DNA from: Leucocoprinus leucothites
Lineage: Eukaryota; Basidiomycota; Agaricomycetes; Agaricales; Agaricaceae
Direction: 5' to 3'
Assembly: GCA_013368445.1 (NCBI GenBank)
Contig: JAACJO010000011.1
Span: forward strand, 248,001 to 312,000
Length of the DNA: 64,000 bases
Of this stretch, positions 13,652 through 25,531 are shown piece after piece (within the stretch, counting starts at the first letter, position 1; every line of letters starts with the position of its first letter). The notes under the pieces are model-generated. The model was not told the DNA's origin. It worked only from the letters and a program-made list of their open reading frames with translations, and made no database searches. Position numbers and translations under genes: made by a program.

Positions 13652-15505
13652 CGGTCATAGCTCTCTCCAACACTCTCAAGATACTGCCTGAGCATCTGTT
13701 CCCTTGCAAATGGTCGTACTTCATACCCTTCTGAGCCCCTTCTTATTCTGGTGTGGTCACCATACACAGCACCTAACGGCACATCATCACCATTTTCCTC
13801 TACACCAGAGCTCGCAGAGCTGTCCCCATTGTCATCATGCTCTAGTTGATATACCTCACCTTTAGAATAGTCCGGGTGGTAGGGCGGCACTCTATCATGC
13901 GGTATACATGAGTCACGGCTCTTTACACCAGACCGACGACGACGACCATTTGTCGGATAGAGTGAGGGATTGAGGGTATCATTTCCATAAGTCCAGGGAG
14001 AGGATGATTGGAGGTAATCATAGTTATCTGGTTTGTAATGTTCGGGGTCGCGCGGAGGCCATGATAGCACGGAATCTGTATATAAATTTTGTCGGTAAAA
14101 TGTCAGCACAATTGTTGAATGACTAGGAGGTAGAAAGGAGAAGACGAACAAAGGATAGGGATAGATATCGGAGGAAAATACGAGGAATAGATATCCTCAG
14201 ACAATTTTTGACGGCTCATCTCGTATTCGATCCATGGTGGAAAGCTCATTCCACTCACCGTCTCGGTTGGATAGCTCATACTTCACGCCTGAGCCTGGCG
14301 GACGTGTCGGGCAGCACCACATAATGGGATTCTTGCCGAGTACAGATTCAATGTTACGTCGCCGACCGAGATTCTGGATGGAGGTTAGAAATCTTCGGAG
14401 ATCGCGCAAGAGCGAGGAACCCACATAGGGGAATTTGACCTTGAGACCAGATAAATGGAAGTCAAATTTACGGAAACCGAAAATGACATACCTCACTAAT
14501 TTTCCCTCTCCTAACCATTGTCGCTGCTTTGTCTTTTTCCCATCTCTCTATTGTGGTGGTGTTCGCCAGCAACGCAGTGAAATGATAGATGCTATGGGCC
14601 TCCGAGTCAGTAAAAAGTTAGTAAGAAACTAAGAACAAACCTAAAGCCACCAACAGCAAGAAGTACAGGGAGACATGCGACGTAGTTGAGTACGATAAAG
14701 ATAAACTCTCTATTCGAAGGTACATCCTACACAACAAGTTATCAGTTGTTGCCCAGCTATTAACACAAAACTCGCTCACCCCGTACGGACCGTTCATAGC
14801 ATCCATCACCCTGCAACTAATCATTATGATATGGTATGTGCAGGATATATCCACGAAGAATAGAAATCGAATAAAATGTCCATGATTGAAGTGTCCAACA
14901 CAGTTATTGATCCACGGACAATGATGATCTTCGAAAAGAAGGAAATGAACTCCAGCACTGGATTCGAAGTAAATGGACGTTACCCATACGAAGTACACAT
15001 CTGCAGAGAATTTTAGAATGGGGCTGTTTGGGAACAGCGCATACACCCACCTGTTGCACTGTCTACAGTGATGTGAGCGAGGAGGCTTATATCTCTGGCA
15101 CATGCGGCAGTAACGGGGCGCTCCCGTAAGTTTCTTCACCTCGTATCCATCTAAATGTGTATCCGGTCTCTGCACCAAGCGTCATAAGTGGACTTGTAGG
15201 AGAGGAGTGATGAATAGATAAATACTCACCCATGCGTCCGGCACGGTACCTGGGTCGGTGTTGACGCACAGATAGTAGTTCCATAGCAAGAGCCCAACAA
15301 AGAAGCTGTAAGTCATCAGATATGAGGTAGTAACGACTATACGTAGGTAAACTGCTCACTTGAAAGGTACCAAGAGGGTTAGAAGCTCGACAGAAGTTTC
15401 GTTCCCGTACCACGGCCAGATAATGAATATCTGGGACGAGTAGGCAATGAAACAGATGAGGCAGAGAACGAAGTTGACAAATAGTAACCCAGTAATGCGT
15501 CCCAT
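13567..15505 (-). CDS. PFA4: DHHC protein S-acyltransferase Pfa4
   Basis: ER palmitoyltransferase; yeast Pfa4 palmitoylates chitin synthase Chs3. Ten exons: 15505-15360, 15305-15230, 15169-15051, 15000-14984, 14928-14780, 14726-14641, 14591-14492, 14439-14425, 14373-14259, 14075-13567; 443 aa. The N terminus has two transmembrane helices ([32 protein letters not shown]). The Cys-rich domain reads [19 protein letters not shown], then [20 protein letters not shown], with the DHHC Asp codon split by an intron. Two more helices follow, then the Pfa4-type [13 protein letters not shown] and [12 protein letters not shown] motifs and a disordered tail. Exons 4 and 8 are only 17 and 15 nt. The stop lies in the CpG-free block. 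It shares a short divergent promoter with the gene at 15660. Confidence 0.93.
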
Positions 15506-15659
15506 GACGCCCTGAACTTGAGACCCGATATTGGAGGAAAGGAAGATGGTGTCGACTCCAGCACATTGCCGAGTGGTCGTCAGAGGGACTTCCTAAAAAG
15601 GCAACCCCCGGCGATCAACCATTTTCAGTTTCTCGACCACCCCCTTCTGCCATTCCCGC

Positions 15660-16494
15660 ATGCTTCCCCTTACTCGTCCGCCTATTGCGACGCGTCTGGC
15701 GTGTACAATCGTTCAAACAGTCCGCTATTCATCCTCCATTGTTCATGGTAAGGGTACCTCCGTTCTTGCTCTTGCATCCACCTGACATTGACTTCCTACG
15801 GACAGCCACTACTGCCCCAGCGACTGCCGCTTTTCCGAAAAATTCTGACCCAGATCTTGAGAGGCGTCGTGCCGCCCGTCTAACCCGAGAAGCTAAGCAA
15901 GCCCAAGTAAAAGCAAAGAATGGGCCGCTAAAGCAGGGGACGAGCGGTGACGGAAAACTTACCCCTGGCCCTAAACCCAGCGGCTCCAACACTGGACGAC
16001 CACGCAAGCTTTCGAGGCGTGACCGAGTTCAGTCATCTAACCCTGCAAGAGGAACAGAGCGTTCGCGAAAGGAGGCTTCGCAACCAGGAGCTGCAGAAGC
16101 CATAATGGCTTTCAGTCGGCACGACGGTGCAAAGCAACCTAAACCCTCGACTTCCAAATCCGACCCCGCAACCGACAAAGTTACCTCACGCGCTGCTCCA
16201 GAGCCCGTAGTCACCAATATCGCAGCCCTCCTCGACGCTGTGCCTAATCTCACCTCTTCCTTTCCCCCGCTTTCCCCCGCCAAACAGTTGCGCGAAGCAC
16301 GGACTGCTTGGATTAAACGGGCCTATGGTGGAGATTATTCGCAATGGCAGCTAGACTCTCAGAGCTACCTGAAGGGAGTTCGAGGTCCCCGATCTATCTA
16401 TGCCAAAATCATTCTAGACCGCAATCCTACGATTTCTTCCAAGCCCCAGAAGGAGCTCATCGCCCTCATCAAAAGGTCGACGAAGGAGGCTTGA
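15660..16494 (+). CDS. Small mitochondrial-targeted protein of unknown function
   Basis: Exons 15660-15747 and 15806-16494; 258 aa. The ATG at 15660 is chosen because splicing the intron at 15748-15805 (gtaagg...cag) joins a typical presequence, basic and hydroxylated and without acids (MLPLTRPPIATRLACTIVQ, then TVRYSSS), to the downstream frame; other starts in the unspliced frame lack this. A basic disordered middle (RRRAARLTREAKQAQ) is followed by a folded-looking C terminus (AWIKRAYGGDYSQW...PRSIYAKIILDRNP). A mitoribosomal or translation-linked role would fit the composition, but I do not recognise the family. Confidence 0.68.
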
Positions 16495-16788
16495 ACGGAC
16501 TTTCGCTCGTCATTCCGATACGGTCGTTTTAGAGGGTTATTTAGCCTACCAGCCTGTTCTTGTTGCTGAAAAAACAGACTTGCAATATCAACTTATAAAT
16601 TCGAAATGACATATTTATACCACATCACTTGCGGCTCGCCAGACCTATTCGTCGAACTGGAAAAGGGCCGTCGAACATTGACCATAGTTAAACATGGTGT
16701 TTGGGCAAAATACAGCTTGATCTTGCTAAATACAAAAACGGAACGAGCTTTGCGAGTATCTCGTCACAATATTCCCAAGAAGTAAGAT

Positions 16789-18661
16789 TTAGTTGGTAGT
16801 GGCATCCGTGTAGGGAGTTGTAGCGAATCCGACACCGCCGTCAGCGGAGTTAAAGACAGAATAGAAGCGCTCGAGGAAACCATAGCCGTTGATAAAATCC
16901 AAGCCTTCACCGCTCGAGGAACCGAGATCTCCAACGATCAAATAGATGCTATTGGCAGAACCTCCGATAGCAGTGTTGAGGGCACGAGGCCAAATTTGAG
17001 CATTGGGGGTCAGCTCATATGTAACCTATGCACATTAGTTATCCGTAGTGCGGGAGAAGAGTAACAACTTACCCCATTCGTTGTGAAGTACAAGTTCTGG
17101 AGGTTTGCATACTGAGCCGATGTAATACGAAGGAGCCCGGTGGCGTTGTCCTGGACAGCACCCGTGGCTTTCCTATATGCGGAGATGGCGTCCGAAGCAA
17201 GGAGGATCAGGGTTGTTCCTGGAATTGGGATTTTCAACTCCTGATTGCGACACAAACGGAAGAGCTCATACCAGTGTCGACAATACCAGCAGTCTTCGAT
17301 AAGATTGTAGTCGAGCCATAACGGACGGCTTGATCAATACCCCAATAATAGCTAGCAGGTGAAGTAGAGGTGCGAGGGCTGCTCGTGGCGATGAGAAATC
17401 GTCAACGGCCGAATATTAGAAAACCCCTCAGGATCTCACGTGAATTTGATACTTCTAGTGTACTTGGAGGAGTCAGTGCCACCTGAAATACATATGAATT
17501 AGTGATGTTTCCAAGTACGAGGCGAAAGAAACCGACCCCATGAAAGCTCTCCATTTATGACCTCCTCTGTGTCTGTCGGCTCGAACGAAATACCGATCTC
17601 ATTGGCATCGATCAAACCCTCTGAGTAAAGGTTGTCGATGACAGTTGGAACAAAGGAGGATGTCGCAGGGGAAAGGGTTCCTACGAACCCAATCAGCCGT
17701 GATAAAAAGCTGCGAATTTCAGGGGAACATTACCCTGAGTGAGGCCCACAGGGCCAATGCTGTAGATGGAGGTTAGTACTGACTTGGAGTATGAGGGTGA
17801 TTGTACCCACCCCAAAATGCCGTCGACGCCGTCGAAGCCAGACGCCTACAATGAAATTGACAGTAGGTTCAACAACATGTTGGGCAGCTGTTCACTATAA
17901 GTTCACTAACGGTTGATGCAACCCCGATGGACTGTCCAGGAATGGTCAGGGAACCAAGAGTAACGGTATCGGTGTACTCAGTACCTGCGAACCGCACCGG
18001 TTGTCAGAAAACCAACTCTTCGACAAATCTCCAGTGAATCCTTGATTTGTACTCACCGGAGAACGATCCCGACCCATAAGTCACAGACTACGCGAAAAGG
18101 AAGCCTCAGCAGAATCACTTGGATATCAGCCAGAGTACCCACCACTCAATTAATTGTTTTAGTGCTAGTGAAAGTCTTGACATATCTAGTCCCAGCACCG
18201 ACCCAAGTATTTGAGCTATTATGTGTGAATACCAGAATCCGGAGATCCACGGAGAATAGTACCTTCCAGTATCAATGATGAGTTGATCTAGAACGTATAG
18301 GATTCAACGCGGTACTGAGTGTGCTGGCGGCAGGGGACATACAATTGGTGGCAGGAGAACCAACACCGACAGAGGCAATGTAAGTCACAGCCTGGTTATC
18401 AACAGGCTGGTTGACACTCGCTGCCTCCTCTGCGGTGAGCCTGTCTCCTGCGAGAGCCTTTCCGCGAGCTTTGAGGGCCTTTGCACGCTTGAGGTCGTGC
18501 TGGACGAGGTTGTGGACACTGGTAACGTTGACGCGCCTCGACAAAGGCAGGGTAACATGAGAGCTGCGGACCTCAACGATTGGGTTCGCCGCGACCGAGC
18601 AAACAAGCAAGAGTGTTATCAAGAGCGTATTTGGAAATATTGCGTTTTGGAACTGCCTAAT
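16789..18661 (-). pseudogene. Secreted aspartic protease (polyporopepsin-like, A1 family), apparently inactivated
   Basis: About eleven exons encode a nearly full pepsin-like zymogen: signal-like LLITLLLVCSVAANP, a propeptide with ARGKALAGDRLTAEEAA, first catalytic LIIDTGSSNTWVGAGTRY, VTYGSGSFSGTEYTDTV, ASGFDGVDGILG, SSFVPTVIDNLYSEGLID, second catalytic AGIVDTGTTLILLASDA, and the end GGVGFATTPYTDATTN. Two lesions are visible. No in-frame ATG precedes the signal peptide: the frame is open back to an upstream stop, and the natural position reads ATT in a good context (CACCACCATT, 18661-18659). A TGA at 18148-18146 interrupts the conserved block between KTIN and VSVTYGS, where splicing gives no escape. 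The rest is well kept, so loss looks recent. A sequencing error or an unseen 5' exon is the alternative. Confidence 0.72.
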
Positions 18662-20074
18662 GGTGGTGAAGAATCGGAGTTCACTGAACCCCTTTTTATT
18701 TCAATCCAACTGTTCAAGTCCACATGGTTCTGAGTCGGTTCCGAGAAAGAAGATGTCGGCTGGCATGGTGGTCAGCGCTGCTTGTATCAAGAATCGCCTA
18801 CCTGAAATTTGTTAACCATGCCATTAAGTGAGCCAAAATGATCAGTATGGCCACAACTGGTGGCATATTGATGATAGTTGATGAGGCATAGAAGCAAGGC
18901 GCCGCGCGGTCGGCCAGAATACATGCTGAAGTCGAAACTTGATAACAAAAATAGCGCCGTAATCGCAATAGATGGAGATATGCATGTAGTGATGCTTCAT
19001 AGCCGTAAAGAGGGGATTTCACTGACATTTTGCCGTGGATATCTACCCCCGAGATCGAAGCAGGTCAAAGTTCCGTGGCAAGCCATTTCAAAGCCGCGCC
19101 AATCCCTTTCAAGATTGGCTGTTTTTCTGAAGGATCCATTGTCAGTATTCTGTACACCGCTCATATAGCGCACTGTACAAGTGACAATTGAATCATGATC
19201 AGACTAGTAAGTAGATTATCCGATACCCGAGAAGCTGAGGGTAATCCGTCCTGTCGTTGTGAGAAACACGTGGAACAGCCTCCATGGAATATCAGTGGCA
19301 TATTTTTCTCCTCTGAAAAGGTACTGAATAGCCGATTGGGTTTCATCACATCGACATATGTTGCAAGATGTGCTGGATGGTACAACGTGGTTCCTTGGTA
19401 AGGATATTTTTGTTCCGGATGTTGATCTTGGTTTTTTAATAGGCGGCGCTAATTATAGACAATCATCCTGTATTTAATTATTTATCCGCGTTCGATCAAT
19501 CGTCAGTGCTAGCTTTGTATATATATCTCATACCTACAAACTGTACGGTACGAGGTGATACGCTCGTGCTCAGGTGCCCCGGGAGAAGGTCCCATGAACC
19601 ACATTTCCTGACGACGCGAAACGAACCGCACGACGATGGCCTGTCGGACACAAAAGGATTTCCCAACTTCTTCCAGCTGATACATTCAACATGCACATAC
19701 TCCACGAATGGTGTTGTCCCTGAAGGCGAGTCATCACCGGGCGGATAAACTATCTACATAGTCTGAGTGGGAGCGAGATACCCTAGGTGCACCAGTCCTT
19801 CAGGTCGTCAAAGAGATGGCTCGGGTGGGCTGACCAGTCTCCTCCAGATCTTGTAAAGTCCAAGGAAATGGGAAGTTATTAGAGCTACAAACCACAGCAG
19901 AGACGCTATTATCCATACATAAGACTGGCTGTACAAGCTGCCATCAAAGTAATCAGCATCAATGGAAGCCTCACACTTGAGAAGATAAAGATGAACGAAT
20001 AAAAAACATAATTAACACCGTACAGAAAAATTCCCAAACTGTATATAGATCGAGCCGAATTTGAGGTTCGGTAG
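18662..20074. other. Gene-poor region, nothing recognised
   Basis: 1.4 kb upstream of the protease relic and downstream of the PEHE gene. Only short ORFs with no family resemblance or splice logic. I see no terminal repeats, target-site duplications, transposase motifs or RNA genes. Confidence 0.5.
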
Positions 20075-22428
20075 TCATGAGCTGTAGGTGTTATACTTCT
20101 GCAGCTCCTCTTCAGGCAGATACTCGTCCGGCAACCAGAAATCATATGGGTCCGCGATTTGGTCTGGCACCTTTACTCCAAACGCTGTCTGATGTCTCTG
20201 AGTCTGCCTTTGGCTTCCTCTGATGGCAGCAACAAGCAACAAACTGTCCGTCCACCGCAGCTCACCAGTTTCCGATTGGTATTCGGCAATTACAGCACCT
20301 CGTCTGGGAGGGGCTCGTCGGTATCCGAACAAGTTGAGATCCGCTGAGATGGAAGAAATCTGCTCCGGTGGTGGAATGGAAGCGGACACTGATGGCGGGA
20401 CAGACGTGGCTGTTGATACGTCCCGTGGTACTGACGACGGTCCAAGTGGCGGGGAGAGTGACTGACGCACAAGAGGGTCCCCAACTTCATTTACTCCGCT
20501 CGATGGCAAACGCTGTTCGACTCTTGTATGCAGAAAGCCGCTTTTGGAGGAAGCCGCAGGCACAGACTCTTGATCGGACTCTACTGGCTGTAACAATGGT
20601 TGCGAGGGAGCTCGTGAGTTGGCCAGTGGGCTGTGATAGTTCATCTTCTTACGCTTTCTAGGTGGAGGGTTTGCTGATAGAGATTGCACCGCGTTTGCGA
20701 GTTCCAGCAGCCCCGATGTTTGTTTCGGATGTTTGGGGGGTCGGCCGCGGCGACGTCGAGGTGGGGACTCGGCGTTTGTGGGTTGAAGGAGGGAAGAAAC
20801 GGTGTGTAAAGTTGCAATTGGAGGAGAGGAAGGGAAGTGAGGTGGAGGCGCGGGTTCGGACAAGGTTTCTGTGTCATCATGCATCGGGGAACCTTCCTTC
20901 TCTGGTAGATGTGATTGAGATGGTTCGGCAACCCGCTCAGCCACCTCGTTTTCAAGCCGGGCGAGATCGAACTCGGACACAGGTGCCGGCCGTGTATCAG
21001 GTAGAGGTGTACGTTTCTGTGGAGGCGTTGGAGGCTGGACGTTTGGAGTGGGAGCCTGGGGTGTCTCGACAACACCAGTGTCAGGCCTTTCTTCCGGAGC
21101 GAGAGCAGACCCTTCATGATTCGAAGCTGGTGGATTGGCTTCTTCCTCTGATTCAAGTTCTAGTTCTTTTGCTTGATCAGCAAGCTCTTCAATATCGATG
21201 AAGGGCGAGGTGGTTCGCTCGGAAGCCAGAGAAGCAGGAGCCTCGGGCTCGATTAGGTGCTGAGGGGATGCGACAGGTGTCATGGAGCGTGAAGGTGTTG
21301 GGCGTGACTGTCGTCTCTTGGGCTTTTGTGTGGGAGGTAAACTGGTTCGAGCAGAGCGTTTCGAAATGCGTGAAGCTGACGTCGGGGTAGGGGATCCGGA
21401 AGTCGAGTCCTTCCCAGCTAGCTTGAGCTTAATTTTGATCTTATCGTGTCGTTGATTATACCCATCGGTAGGAACGACCTCTTCCTCCCTCTCTGAAACC
21501 TCCACGTCTGAAACAGCCCGTCGGGAAATCGCATGTGTCGCTGCCATGTCTTCACGCGCCGCGGACCGCGGCTGGGGTTTACGCCCTCGATCGGGAGGTA
21601 GTAGTACCCGAAAACGTGCCTCGAGGGCAAGTGCAATATCCAACATTTCCTTCCGCCGACGTTCGCCTTCACTATACGCGGCAGTACTATTTACCTGAGC
21701 GCCCGGAAGAGTCGAAATACCACCAGCATCAATGTCTCCCTCCTGAACGCCAGGGGCAGGGGAGAAGTCGGATGCCGGCAAAGCGAGGAAAGCCGAGGCA
21801 TCCATGACGCGTAGTTGTTCTATCCGCTCCTTGAGCTTGTATTGCTCGTGTTTTAATTTTTCTTTTTCCCGTAGTCGTTGTCTCTTTTCAAAAGTCTCAT
21901 ACTTGCGGTGGCGACGTTCGTAAGCTGCGTCGGAGGTGTCAATTTGTGTCTGCATCGGATGTGCTTCAGCTGAAGAAACAGAAAGACATGTCAGGCTACT
22001 CACATCTTCCACTCCACGAGGTCTGAATCTTCCGACGTCCGGGGCTCCCTTAGAATACGATGGTGTTTGGATGATGTGTCCTTTCCTGAATCCCTCAAGC
22101 ACATCTGGCCGGTCGAAGTACCGCTCGCTTGAGACAGTGACAACATTCGACTCAATGTTGGACGTAGAAAATTGCTTGGAGTCCGTAGTGAGTAGGAAAG
22201 ACGTAGTTGACGGCAGCAAGGTCTCGGTTTCAACTAAATCTCGAGAAAGTGAGCAGCAACATAATTGAAGAATATGACAAAGGGCGTACATCTGCGCTTC
22301 TGATGCTCAAGAATGAGAAGGTCTGTTTCGCAGGTGCCAACACCGGGGCCCCCGCGTCGCGAACGCGAGGGCAGCACGCGCTTCTGGCGACCATTGGAAC
22401 TCAACGCGGTTGAACCTGATGGATCCAT
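20075..22428 (-). CDS. PEHE-domain chromatin protein with AT-hook
   Basis: Exons 22428-22290 and 22233-20075; 765 aa. Exon 1 encodes PSRSRRGGPGVGTCETD and LLILEHQKRR, then FETETLLPS continues in exon 2, a conserved N-terminal motif. Around residues 148-190 the segment DAAYERRHRKYETFEKRQRL and LKHEQYKLKERIEQLR looks like the PEHE region known from MSL1/KANSL1-type scaffolds that bind MYST acetyltransferases. A Pro/Ser/Glu-rich middle carries an AT-hook core RRRRGRPPKHP. The C terminus has WTDSLLLVAAIRG and DFWLPDEYLPEEE. Probable nuclear scaffold of a histone acetyltransferase complex; which one is inference. A possible tiny intron near 22,000 was rejected because it would be only 30-34 nt. 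Confidence 0.75.
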
Positions 22429-22675
22429 TCAGGAGTCTGCACCTGCGAGAACAAAACGATTGATGGGTGCGTGGTGGTGCGAGTCGTGGGGTAAAAAGGC
22501 TACAAAAACGGGCGTTTGTGTGGGTAAAAGGTGTCCAATGCTTTGTGTTGTGGCCAGAGGACACAAATGAGGGTGGAACGAGGAGCAATGGGCAGAAGAG
22601 AATTTGGCCTGTGAACCCAAGTAGACGCCTCACGACAAAGTCATCAGGCCAGCCAATCAAATTGCAGAATGTAGA

Positions 22676-23228
22676 TTACAAGCGTGCTACTCGACCACTT
22701 CCAATACCTTGCACAAACACCCAACCATCTCGTTCCAACGTCGTCACTGCATCACCAACCATCTCTTTCGGCACCAGAATATAGTCTGTATTCCTACAGA
22801 TTGTCAGCATCCTGAAATCAGCACTACTAGTTAAGAAGTCACACACCACGTTGACATCGCAAACACCGGCACTTTGGCCGCCTTCAGGGGCGCCGTTAAG
22901 TCCGCTAAAATTCCAGTCAAACCTGCTTTGCCTCAGCGGCTGTACCATCGTCTTACGCGTAGAACTCACTATGTTCCATGGGCCCTCGTATTTTGATGCA
23001 TTTCCACACACACTGCTCCTCGTACATCTTCGGCATCCGTTTGTAGGCTTCTCCAACTATCGACACCTCTTCTTTTGTCCTCGTCACCGCGAAAAATTCC
23101 CCTTTTCCGCTAGTAAGTTCTTTTAGTATACATGGCACCATTTCCTGGTTATCCCCTAGCTGGATCACAAAAAAAGGTTCTGCAAGAACCTGCAGATGCA
23201 AGGCTGCATTTGTTGATGGAGGGGGCAT
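22676..23228 (-). CDS. ACT_7 (CASTOR-like) amino-acid-binding domain protein
   Basis: Exons 23228-22970, 22922-22847, 22793-22676; 150 aa. The rebuilt C-terminal half reads SLTGILADLTAPLKAAKVPV, FAMSTWNTDYILVPKEM and ALERDGWVFV-like TLERDGWVF, which is the paired-ACT signature shared with bacterial ACT_7 proteins and the arginine-sensor CASTOR family. The N-terminal half holds VTRTKEEVSIVGE, the first ACT strand-helix. Probably a small cytosolic ligand-binding protein; ligand not predictable. Complete and intact. Confidence 0.82.
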
Positions 23229-23525
23229 GCTTCGAGCTTAGGGGCAGCCAGACCCTGACCATTCCTGCCATTCCTTAAATACGCAACTTAGTCATATCAC
23301 GGTTGAAGCAGCCGCCTCAGTTCCTGATACATAACGCTAGCGCGTGCTCAATGCTAGACAAATTTTCCTTCAGTCTCGGAAAAAAAGCGGCGTTAAAGGG
23401 CATTAGCACTCCATTCCATCCACGTGCACTACTACCTTTCCCCCTCGACAACTCGGCATAAGTATTACTACGAGCATTCAACGGCTGATCATCAACATGG
23501 ACTTTCTCGTGGTCTGCCACCCTAC

Positions 23526-25531
23526 TCAGGTCCCCACAATCTGAAGGATGTAGTCCTGGCTGTGGGAAGATCCCGTGAAGACATCGAATACCGTTGCACC
23601 GCTCGGAACTCCGTCGCTTGAGAAGCTCGTGGAACCTCCAGACGCCAATAACAAAGAGCCACTGGATGAGACCTTCAGTTGGCGTTGTCAGTATGTAGAT
23701 ATCTATTCCTGACTCTTCAGCACAAAATACTTACCACAGAGAACGTGGTCGATGATACACCACTACCACAGCTGAACTTTCCTCCGCTTACGCCACAACT
23801 ACCTTTAGAAGAGGTCATCGTGAAGCTGGAAGCAGTTCCCGACAGGGTGAACGTCGCCAGCGTCTGCGTCGACCATGTACCGAGGGATAGAAGGCCACCT
23901 ACGGTGGATCCGGAGCGGATAGCATTAATTATTGCCCTTGCTGGGAGTGATCCGGGAGTCTGTGGAACTCGATTTAGAGCTCGATCAATCTCATATACAT
24001 GTGCCCCTACTTACTCCTGTCGGAGAAGACTGACTCGCTTCTTGTCACCGCTAGAGCGGGAAGGGAGGCGAATGGACTTACTGAGGTTGTCTAGTGGAGC
24101 TGCTTTTAGCGAGTATGCCCTTCATCTAACAGACTTCCCAAACTTACTGTTGGTGTACCGGAACCAGATTTTGGTGGATACTTGATACCTGACGATGGAC
24201 ATGAACCGGACTGTGGGGTATCTATAGGGTACCATCAGTATTATAATTTCTTATCGGGCATCCTCATTTACTAATGGGTACGAAAACTCCATCGACGATC
24301 GATCCCTTGAGATTGAAATACCACGAGATAGAGTTCAAGGTACTTCCATTACAATTCAAGGCGGGGGTGACACCGGAGGCACTCTTTAATGCAGAAGTGA
24401 GGGTCGAGAGCGTGAAGGTCTTTGATGTGCTGGGAACAATTCCTGCGTTGGCTAACCAATCGTAGGTCGGTAACGTCTGAAATTATTGGTGAGTAATTTT
24501 GCTCGTTCCGCGAGAGAAAAAAAATGCTGACCTGGAACAACTTGACAACGGTTTGGAAGAACGCGACAGCCTGTAGAATGTTTGAGCGGCCCGTTAGCCA
24601 GAGCCACCATACGCTCATATTCATATATTCATACCTCAGCGCCTTTGGGGCTGCTACCTGGCAGACAACTAGGCTCTAGAGTGCTCATGCACGTTCCGTG
24701 CGTTGACCACTCGTGCTTTTCCTCTAATCAGCACCTGATGCCACATGACCATGGATGAAATATAGTACAAACCTCCCAGAATTGCTCATTCTGGCCATTT
24801 ATGTCGACCCAGTGCTTTGAAAGGTTAGCACTTCAGTATAAATTTGTGCCTATATGACTCACAGTTTGCATGTAAGATAGCGTGGAACTCGCTCCTTGTG
24901 CGCTTAACAACTAATAGCAACCATTTGAAATAGCCCTCACGATGCCTGGCTGTCATATGCTACTCACAGAAGCAATATTGGTGTATGCACGCGACGTGTC
25001 GCAGTTTTCTTCGAAGGTTCCATCGCAACTTCATGCCGACATATCGTAAGACATCCTGATCCCAACGTCGTACTTTTACTCACTTGTCCGGCCAGAGACC
25101 TATGATGCTGGATCAGAAAGGCTCGCCTGCTAGCCTTATCCGAAAGGTCAGTACTCACCGTGAATTGTCCAGCTGTTGGAGGGACCAGTCGACGGATTGG
25201 TATCCCAGAACTATGTGCACGCGATCAAGCTACGACTCCAGGCTTTATATTTGGCCACCAACCTGTGTTTGCAACAAAAGCCCCTATTGTGTTGCATCAG
25301 TGTCATAGGCCCCATTAGTTCGAATCTCGAAGCACGTACGCCTGGGCTCTCAGTACAGCAGGTATCCACAGAGCCAGAAGTATGGCAAGACGCTACACCA
25401 GAAGTTGAACATCCCGAGGAAATACTGGTATTCCTCCTAAAGAGGCTGGTGTACTCGGTAGGGGATTGCAAAGGCGTCGCTGAGACGATGGAAATCCAAG
25501 CGCTGAGAATGATGGTACCGATGGCTAGCAT
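23526..25531 (-). CDS. Secreted ribonuclease T2
   Basis: Extracellular/vacuolar RNase with a signal peptide (LAIGTIILSAWISIVSA) and at least 13 short exons. Confident ones: 25531-25340, 25283-25263, 25210-25159, 25099-25084, 25028-24968, 24910-24863, 24814-24773, 24715-24635, 24570-24532, 24476-24272, 24221-24148, 23959-23735, 23672-23526. Catalytic site I is FWDTNPSTGPSNSWTIHGLWP and site II HEWSTHGTC. Cys-rich N terminus (SSGCSTSGVASCHTSGSVD) and the fungal C-terminal beta domain (GTWSTQTLATFTLSG, SSKGSCGVSGG) are present. The linker between 23963 and 24147 is Ser/Thr-rich and its exact exons are unresolved (a 9-nt exon at 24082-24090 is possible). No lesion seen. Exons of 21 and 16 nt are notable. 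Confidence 0.9.

Noticed and set aside
15518..15751. Alternative start at 15518 or 15685 for the mitochondrial protein
   Set aside because: Those frames end or read through a clear intron; only the ATG at 15660 plus splicing gives a presequence in frame.
20662..21201. 179-residue plus-strand ORF
   Set aside because: Antisense shadow of the GC-rich PEHE gene, with no family resemblance.
21971..22004. Short intron in the PEHE gene (GTGAGT to CAG)
   Set aside because: Only 30-34 nt long, below the size of all other introns here, and the frame is open without it.
23679..24185. Plus-strand ORF of 168 residues
   Set aside because: Shadow of the RNase T2 C-terminal domain on the minus strand.
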